Below, piece after piece: positions 22,222-27,669 of a stretch of 27,669 nt of DNA (positions are counted from its first letter, which is position 1; every line of letters starts with the position of its first letter). Below the pieces are notes generated by a model that was given only the letters and a program-made list of their open reading frames with translations, was not told where the DNA came from and searched no databases. The position numbers and the translations under genes were made by a program. The stretch spans positions 314,672 to 342,340 of the forward strand of contig NW_003124896.1 of assembly GCF_000003605.2 (NCBI RefSeq), written 5' to 3'. This DNA comes from Saccoglossus kowalevskii. Taxonomy: Eukaryota; Hemichordata; Enteropneusta; Harrimaniidae.

Positions 22222-22674
22222 AATACAAATTAGTGGTAGTAATTGGCAAGCAATGACATCAACTAGAGAAACAAATAGTGTTGTTTGCAACTAGTTTCTG
22301 GCAAGTACTTATACCCATCCATCTACCCAAGAAAACTATCAAGACCATCAGCAATATTTGCCTCGATTCAGGAAAAAAAAGACCTCTCAGATTGTTCAGC
22401 GATGCTTGCCATTCCAGTAGGCTCCTATAAAAAATGATCACCCGTGGGAGTAGGATTTGTGACACATAAACCTATATATCCGGTTTAGACAATAATACAA
22501 ATTAGTGTAACGATGATCTTTTGTAATAACTGTATACGGGTGATTAGTTTAGAAGAAGCACAATAGCGATAGAATGTGTTGTTCATAATGATGTTAGTTA
22601 CAATCTTTACTGTGCTAGTATCTTTATTAGCATTTTAACTTCAATGCATTTGGAAAAAGGCTTACAAATAACAT
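22222..22674 (+). repeat. Dispersed ~0.5 kb repeat, copy 2
   Basis: Same orientation and block order as 880-1406, including AATACAAATTAGTGGTAGTA at the start and ACAAATAACAT at the end. It is shorter than copy 1 because of deletions in its second half. Two copies about 21 kb apart flank the lectin gene, the retroelement and the tandem array. Confidence 0.75.
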
Positions 22675-24500
22675 ATTTTTGAGTGAAATGTTTCATCAGG
22701 AAAATAATGACAAAGAGCGAATATAAAGTGTGAGTACCGAAATTTAAATTTGTTTCCAATGAAACAATGTATTAGTATATGGTTTCTCCCATATCAATAA
22801 ATCGTACTGTGACATCCATCCGGCGATTCATAATTCAGGAACAAGTCACTGACAAGTTCAGGTGCACAAAATGTTCAGATTATCAATAATAACTAAAATG
22901 TAATTATTAAGCACAATTTCAGTTAATTCCTATGTGAATGTGTAATTTCTTTGGTCTATTTTTTATTACCGTGTCTCCAATGTGTGGTGTAACAGGGCAG
23001 ATCGAAAATTCAAAATGTCACAAACAAACAGAGCCTCAATACAATGAATACACGGAGTTCGACTGCTAGAACACATTAATAAAAACAAAATTCGTATAAA
23101 AGTCGCATGTAGTGATTTATTCGGTGGTATATCAAACATTTCCACGTACAGGACTCCCATTTCACTTTCCTGAAGCGAACTCTTTTATCAAATCTCGCCT
23201 ATGGCTCGGACTGACGCAAAATCTGGCATAATTACTAATGTGTATTTAATCATTATTTATTCAATAGCTACAGTAACTGTGATATGTGGAGAATTATTTA
23301 CAAGAGACTTTTTTTTCAAATGCACATTTTTAAATTGTGATCGTTGCTAACAGATGTATTTCTTTATTCATAGAAACATTTTAAAAAAATAGTTAAAAAC
23401 GAAAGATAAAAAAAGTCAAATGTACTTTCTATCAACAATTAGATAATTATAATCAAATAATATATGCAACGGAAGACTACATAAACTTTTCGACTCTAAA
23501 GGCCAGTTTTCTGTCAAACTTTATAACGATGGAATTTAATATTACTATCATTAAATTTCCACACATTCATAGAAATATCTACTATGGGGTATAGATTTCC
23601 CAAATCATTCGCTATGCCCGTGTCTCTTGTACATATGCAGATTGGTTGCTTGTGTAGTTGTATATTTGTAGACGTTTCCGGGTAATGAAGACACCTTTGT
23701 TGTTTGATGCGTCTTTCGTGTGTTTGGAAGGCAGAACAGATTGTATTGTAATTTACACTGGTGAGCTGTCTCCTAGCAACGAACTCACAGCCTTTCTGAT
23801 GCAAGTCACACTGACCGTCGTACCGTCAAACCATCGCTTCGTTGTCAAATGCAGACTTGTCTTGGCTCGTCAACATACAAATGTTTTCTTTTTAGCAAAT
23901 ATAATAAAATTGTTGGTAAATATAATAGCACATTGTTGTACAAATGATCTCAGATGACTTTAATATCACTTTCTGGTGCAGACCTCGGGTTTTTACAGAC
24001 GCAGGTTCCGAAACGGTAGATCACGTAGTTTTTGATTCACAGTTTTTTGCAAGAAAAAGAGGAAGAAAACGAACAATGAGTTCCAAAGAATGAAAACAAA
24101 GGCAAATCTCTCGTTTTAATTTTAACTGTGAATTTTATAAATATATTGTGCTGAGAGTAATTAATTACTATGTATATAGTAACATCACAGTATCTGTATA
24201 ATTAAATGTACAATAAACAAAATTCACTCTTACAAGTTAATACTCGTCGGAACCTAATTTTTCAGGCAAAAATATTATCATTCAGCATTCGGCCCCTCGG
24301 CACTGAACTATCTGGCAGCTACACTATTCAATCACATAAAACGGTAACCTGCAAGACTTAGTTTGGAATATGTGAACACTTAGACCATAGTTAAATTACA
24401 ATACTATATATGTATACTTCAATGATACATGTTTTATAAATATAAAAGTTAAAGCTATAAAATAATTATTCGAATGTGGATTTGAGAAAATTTGCAAAAA
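22675..24500. other. Non-coding, no gene seen
   Basis: Open frames of 96-99 codons exist at 23514-23804 (minus) and 23658-23957 (plus). They overlap each other, lack domain features and have no splice context. Nothing supported. Confidence 0.4.
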
Positions 24501-24989
24501 TGAGGCACCTAACCACAAGGGACACCTGGAACCAGCGATTATGCAAAGTAGACATGCCGCGTAAAAACTACCATCTAAAAATATTTTCGAATTCCTAGTA
24601 TCCAATTCAATAATCAGAAAATCCCGTGCAGGTGAAATTCGTATATTTGATTGCGCCCTCATCCCTATTCTGCATTTCGACTGTTTTGGTCGCTGGTGGC
24701 GTTCTATGAGAAAAAAAAAAACTACGACTGTCCCTTCTTTTCCAACACGGTACAATGCCTGGTATGTATGTAATTAGCATAAATTACCAAAATATCAATA
24801 AAAATAGTTTTAGAAAAATGTATGTTTTTCATTGCTCCCTTATTTGGTCGAACATTTTTAGTACATACCAAAAATAAAAACACAATTGTGAGTGAATCCA
24901 AATATTACTGAGCGTGGGAGCTTCAAGAGTGGTGTGTAGCACAGCTTGTGTTCATTTTGTTGTTTATAGTGGTTCTTTTCACGTGAGAT

Positions 24990-25335
24990 TTATGACTTTT
25001 CATCATGTTTACTAGTTACCTACGTCTTACTTGCCATTCGCAAAGGACGCCAGGAACCAGCGAATATAACACAGAATTGCGCCCTTACATACATGTGGAA
25101 CAATACAGTAATAAACAGTATGTATGCAGACATTTGACGAACAAATGTCCCCTGCCAGTACACTTACAGATATCAGTTTTTTGAATAGTTAATCCGTATA
25201 TAATCCGTAGTTTGTAGTTTTTATATTACTCAAACTTTTCTTTGATTCAAGTTTAAATGAATGGTTTTCGTACAGTCAAAGCTTATATAGCCGACAAAAT
25301 CCAAAAAATCGTGTAAACATGATGAAAAGTCATAA
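24990..25335. repeat. 22 bp perfect inverted repeat, ~300 bp apart
   Basis: The arm at 24990-25011 (beginning TTATGACTTTTCATC) is exactly the reverse complement of 25314-25335 (beginning TAAACATGATGAAAAG). The spacer is 302 bp. Outside the arms similarity fades at once. They may be ends of a non-autonomous DNA transposon or a hairpin-forming element. Confidence 0.7.
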
Positions 25336-25357
25336 TGACACTTGAGGCGGGAACCAG

Positions 25358-25419
25358 CCAATGTGTTATAAACCATTAGTTTCCGCGCATGCGCACTTCG
25401 TTCGTTTTCCGCCATATTT
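25358..25419. promoter_or_regulatory. NRF-1/YY1/CCAAT promoter-like cluster
   Basis: In 60 bp there are a CCAAT box (25358-25362), a perfect NRF-1 palindrome CGCGCATGCGCA (25384-25395) and a YY1-type CCGCCATATTT (25409-25419), with several CpGs in an otherwise CpG-poor region. This combination is typical of animal housekeeping promoters. For plus-strand transcription it would feed an untranslated exon ending at the donor near 25935. On the minus strand the YY1 site overlaps an ATGGCGG start (25413-25415) opening a 61-codon frame of no known family. Confidence 0.45.
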
Positions 25420-25934
25420 GTTTACCAAAAGATTTTACCAACTTTATTGCAAGATTATATCCGCTGTAATCTGATTGTCATCTTTGCCATCCAGCCGTAT
25501 TATTGTTTTGTATTAAGTTTATTTGTCATTTTATTAGTGTTTTTGAAGATGTTTTAACTTTTGTATACATTTTTGTATTTCGTGTATTGAGCAGACGACT
25601 GTATTTATGATCACAAAATTCTTTGTTCGGTATTTTGTGCGTTACTGCTTACAAAAAATTGAGTCGATTGCTCATGACACCCTGTCATAGTGATTCTGTG
25701 TGTGATATTTTCGTAACATTTTGCAAATTCTAAAAAGGTATTTTCACGTATTTCATTTTATGCACTGTTTATCTGTAAAAGTCGTATTTATCTGCACTTA
25801 AGTTTGCAATTCACTAAGATTCTTACACTACTGCTTTATCACTAAACAGGTGTTAAGATCTGATATGTTCTGATATTTTGAAGCTAGAAATTGTGAATTG
25901 AGAACAGAAATTGTCTTTGTTGCGTCCTGTCGGG
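25420..25934 (+). other. Possible non-coding first exon
   Basis: Between the promoter-like cluster and a consensus donor (GTGAGT, 25935-25940) lies ~515 bp with no long open frame. It could be a 5' untranslated exon or the start of a long non-coding RNA. No downstream exon is recognised in the window. Confidence 0.2.
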
Positions 25935-26317
25935 GTGAGTGATATACATTTATAGTACATGAGCCTGTAAAATAGTGTTTAAATTGCCTGATTTATTATA
26001 TAATACAACAAATCTTTGCAAATGTTTCTTCATACTGTAGTGTATATAAACATTTTGTTTATGCATTATTTCAGTATTTTATCTCTCTGATATGACATTG
26101 TATTGATTTTGTATATTTTGACAATAATAATGTGCAGTTTGGGTTGCTTTAGTGTATTTAACTGTTAACTCGAAATGTTTCAGTTATTAATAGAAATGTA
26201 TTTTGTATCCCACGCATGATGTCATCATTTTAAGGCCAACTCATATTATTTATTTTTAACAGTGTTGTCTATACTTCTGTGTATGCAGAAATTGTCTTTG
26301 TCGCGTCCTGTCGGGGT
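25905..26317 (+). repeat. 32 bp near-perfect direct repeat
   Basis: 25905-25936 and 26286-26317 share 31 of 32 bases (both contain AAATTGTCTTTGT then GCGTCCTGTCGGGGT). The single difference is a T/C change that makes or loses a CpG. Spacing is 381 bp and the neighbouring sequence is unrelated. Confidence 0.75.
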
Positions 26318-27669
26318 TTCTGTAGTATATCTTTGTTATATACACACAGAATTAGGAAATAAAAAGAACCGGATATGTGATTGGACTCTATACCGTTGTC
26401 TATGTGTCATATCCCAGCGTTACATGTATAATCGAGAATAAAATCTACGTTGTGTGGCGTCTCATATTGTACTAAACTATTGCCTGAAATTCAGCCATTC
26501 AGAGTACAACCAAGAATTATTCCAATATATTCGACCGCATATGTACAACAACAAAACATGAACTCTCTGTCAAGGTTACAGTGAGCGCTTTCTGGTCACA
26601 GCAAGGGCGGTAGACAAAAGTGTAAGATAAGCCAGGATTAATGAAAATTTTTAAATGTTGACGATTTATTTAAATAATGACAATAAAATACATTTACTTT
26701 GAATAACTATGTCTAAATGTACCTTATATATGTATACAATTCTGGCTGTACCCTTCGCTTATATTATTTAATTCCGCATTCGATTTGAAACGCATTGTTT
26801 CCTTCGAGCCGTAAGTTATGAATTAGCGGTGATTAGCGGCATAAGAAGTATAGAACAGCGCCACCACCGGCCATTTTTTCGTTTTGGCAAATATGCAAAA
26901 GACCCTCGCTCACGTGCACAATTTCTCGTTTCCTTAGTTTAGGAGAAATCAGGGGGGAGTTGCATGACACGATTGGTGAAATACTCGTCTCATTTGCATA
27001 AATTAATATTCATGAGCAATGAAAAACTCGTCTTTTCAGTAAAATTGGGCCAAAATGCTTTCCGATAGCATACATGTTAGTTCTAAATTGATTGATTCTA
27101 TTGTTACGAGCTGAAAAAATAATCGGAAAAATGATGTAAAGGTAATTTTTGAGACACATTTTCGATCAGACTCCAGCTAACTATTGAAAGTAAACACAGG
27201 TTTTCTCTTTACCATGATCATAGCAAGTTATGAAATTCATGGAGAATGCAGAGGCACGTTTATATTTCACTCTAGTACTATTGCTCAAAATTGCTCAAAA
27301 TGTTTTCGGTGACTTTTATCAGTGACAAGTTACCTAATTAGTATGCATTTCAACGAACCACAGTGTGTGTGCATGCGCAGTTTGAAATGGAACAGATTTG
27401 AACGCAATAAAATCACGCGTAGAACTTGGGCTCCAGCAAGAAATTGCATCTTGAATTTTCAAGGTGAATGTTCCGGCGAAGCACTCCACTATCACCTTGA
27501 AGTATTTCATTAGGAATATGTGTATGTGACAATGCCCTCACAGTTTAGAATCAGTTTACCAACAGCCAATCATATTGCTTCTTTCATCAACGCGCTTGAC
27601 CAAGCTATCAACATTGTCGGGGCAGAGCTAAGTCACAAGACGCTATTAAAGACGCGCACCACTCTGCCA
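26318..27669. other. Non-coding, with scattered regulatory-like motifs
   Basis: No exon supported. A YY1-like GGCCATTTT (about 26869-26877) and an E-box CACGTG (26911-26916) lie close together. An octamer ATTTGCAT followed by AATATTCATGAG is at about 26993-27016. At the right edge an NF-Y-type CAGCCAATCA box (about 27563) precedes a TATTAAAG at about 27645, which could be a promoter whose gene lies beyond the window. Confidence 0.3.

Noticed and set aside
23514-23957. Overlapping 96- and 99-codon frames on opposite strands
   Set aside because: Mutually overlapping, no motifs and no splice signals; likely chance.
24396-24755. 119-codon minus-strand open frame
   Set aside because: Poly-Phe from a poly-A tract and repeat-derived content; no family match.
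25230-25415. Minus-strand 61-codon frame starting ATGGCGG as a host exon
   Set aside because: Good start context, but the frame runs through an inverted-repeat arm and has no family character; kept only as part of the promoter note.
1-27669. tRNA genes, CRISPR arrays, prokaryotic operons
   Set aside because: No tRNA A/B box pairs with a cloverleaf, no spaced identical repeats, and clear spliced eukaryotic gene structure.

Overview
This is an AT-rich stretch of animal nuclear DNA: spliced exons, long non-coding gaps, no bacterial features. It carries one confident host gene, one decayed LTR retrotransposon and several repeat families. The retrotransposon is of the Gmr1-like Ty3/gypsy type, first described in deuterostomes. 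The gene encodes a fibrinogen-domain lectin of a type that is expanded in invertebrate deuterostomes and in some molluscs and arthropods. I therefore favour an invertebrate deuterostome (acorn worm, echinoderm or lancelet), but a lophotrochozoan is not excluded.

Layout. 1-5560: non-coding, with one copy of a ~0.5 kb dispersed repeat (880-1406) and weak promoter-like clusters. 5578-9117: a four-exon plus-strand gene for a secreted, 251-residue protein made of a signal peptide and one fibrinogen C-terminal domain (TATA box, consistent splice sites and phases, polyA signal). 9698-9854: an orphan coiled-coil-like exon. 11858-12397: a relatively GC-rich block that may be a solo LTR. 12925-13073: four copies of a ~37 bp tandem repeat. 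14990-19120: minus-strand remains of a Gmr1-like element. Gag, protease, integrase, reverse transcriptase and RNase H are all recognisable and all broken. Integrase lies upstream of reverse transcriptase, the reverse of ordinary Ty3/gypsy order. 19920-21930: a tandem array with ~890 bp units. Each full unit carries, on the minus strand, a ~95 nt segment resembling 5S rRNA that is closed by an inverted-repeat stem and followed by a T-run. 22222-22674: second copy of the dispersed repeat. 24500-25420: a repeated short motif, a 22 bp inverted repeat, then an NRF-1/YY1/CCAAT promoter-like cluster. 25420-27669: no recognised coding exon, but a 32 bp near-perfect direct repeat whose first copy ends at a good splice donor.

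The best candidate for something undescribed is the 5S-like hairpin unit. Its ~95 nt core differs at only about six positions between the two copies, while the surrounding repeat is visibly more diverged. That would fit an RNA polymerase III-driven small RNA or a 5S-headed SINE that has been tandemly amplified. The lectin gene and the mobile-element remains look functionally independent; they share the locus only by insertion.
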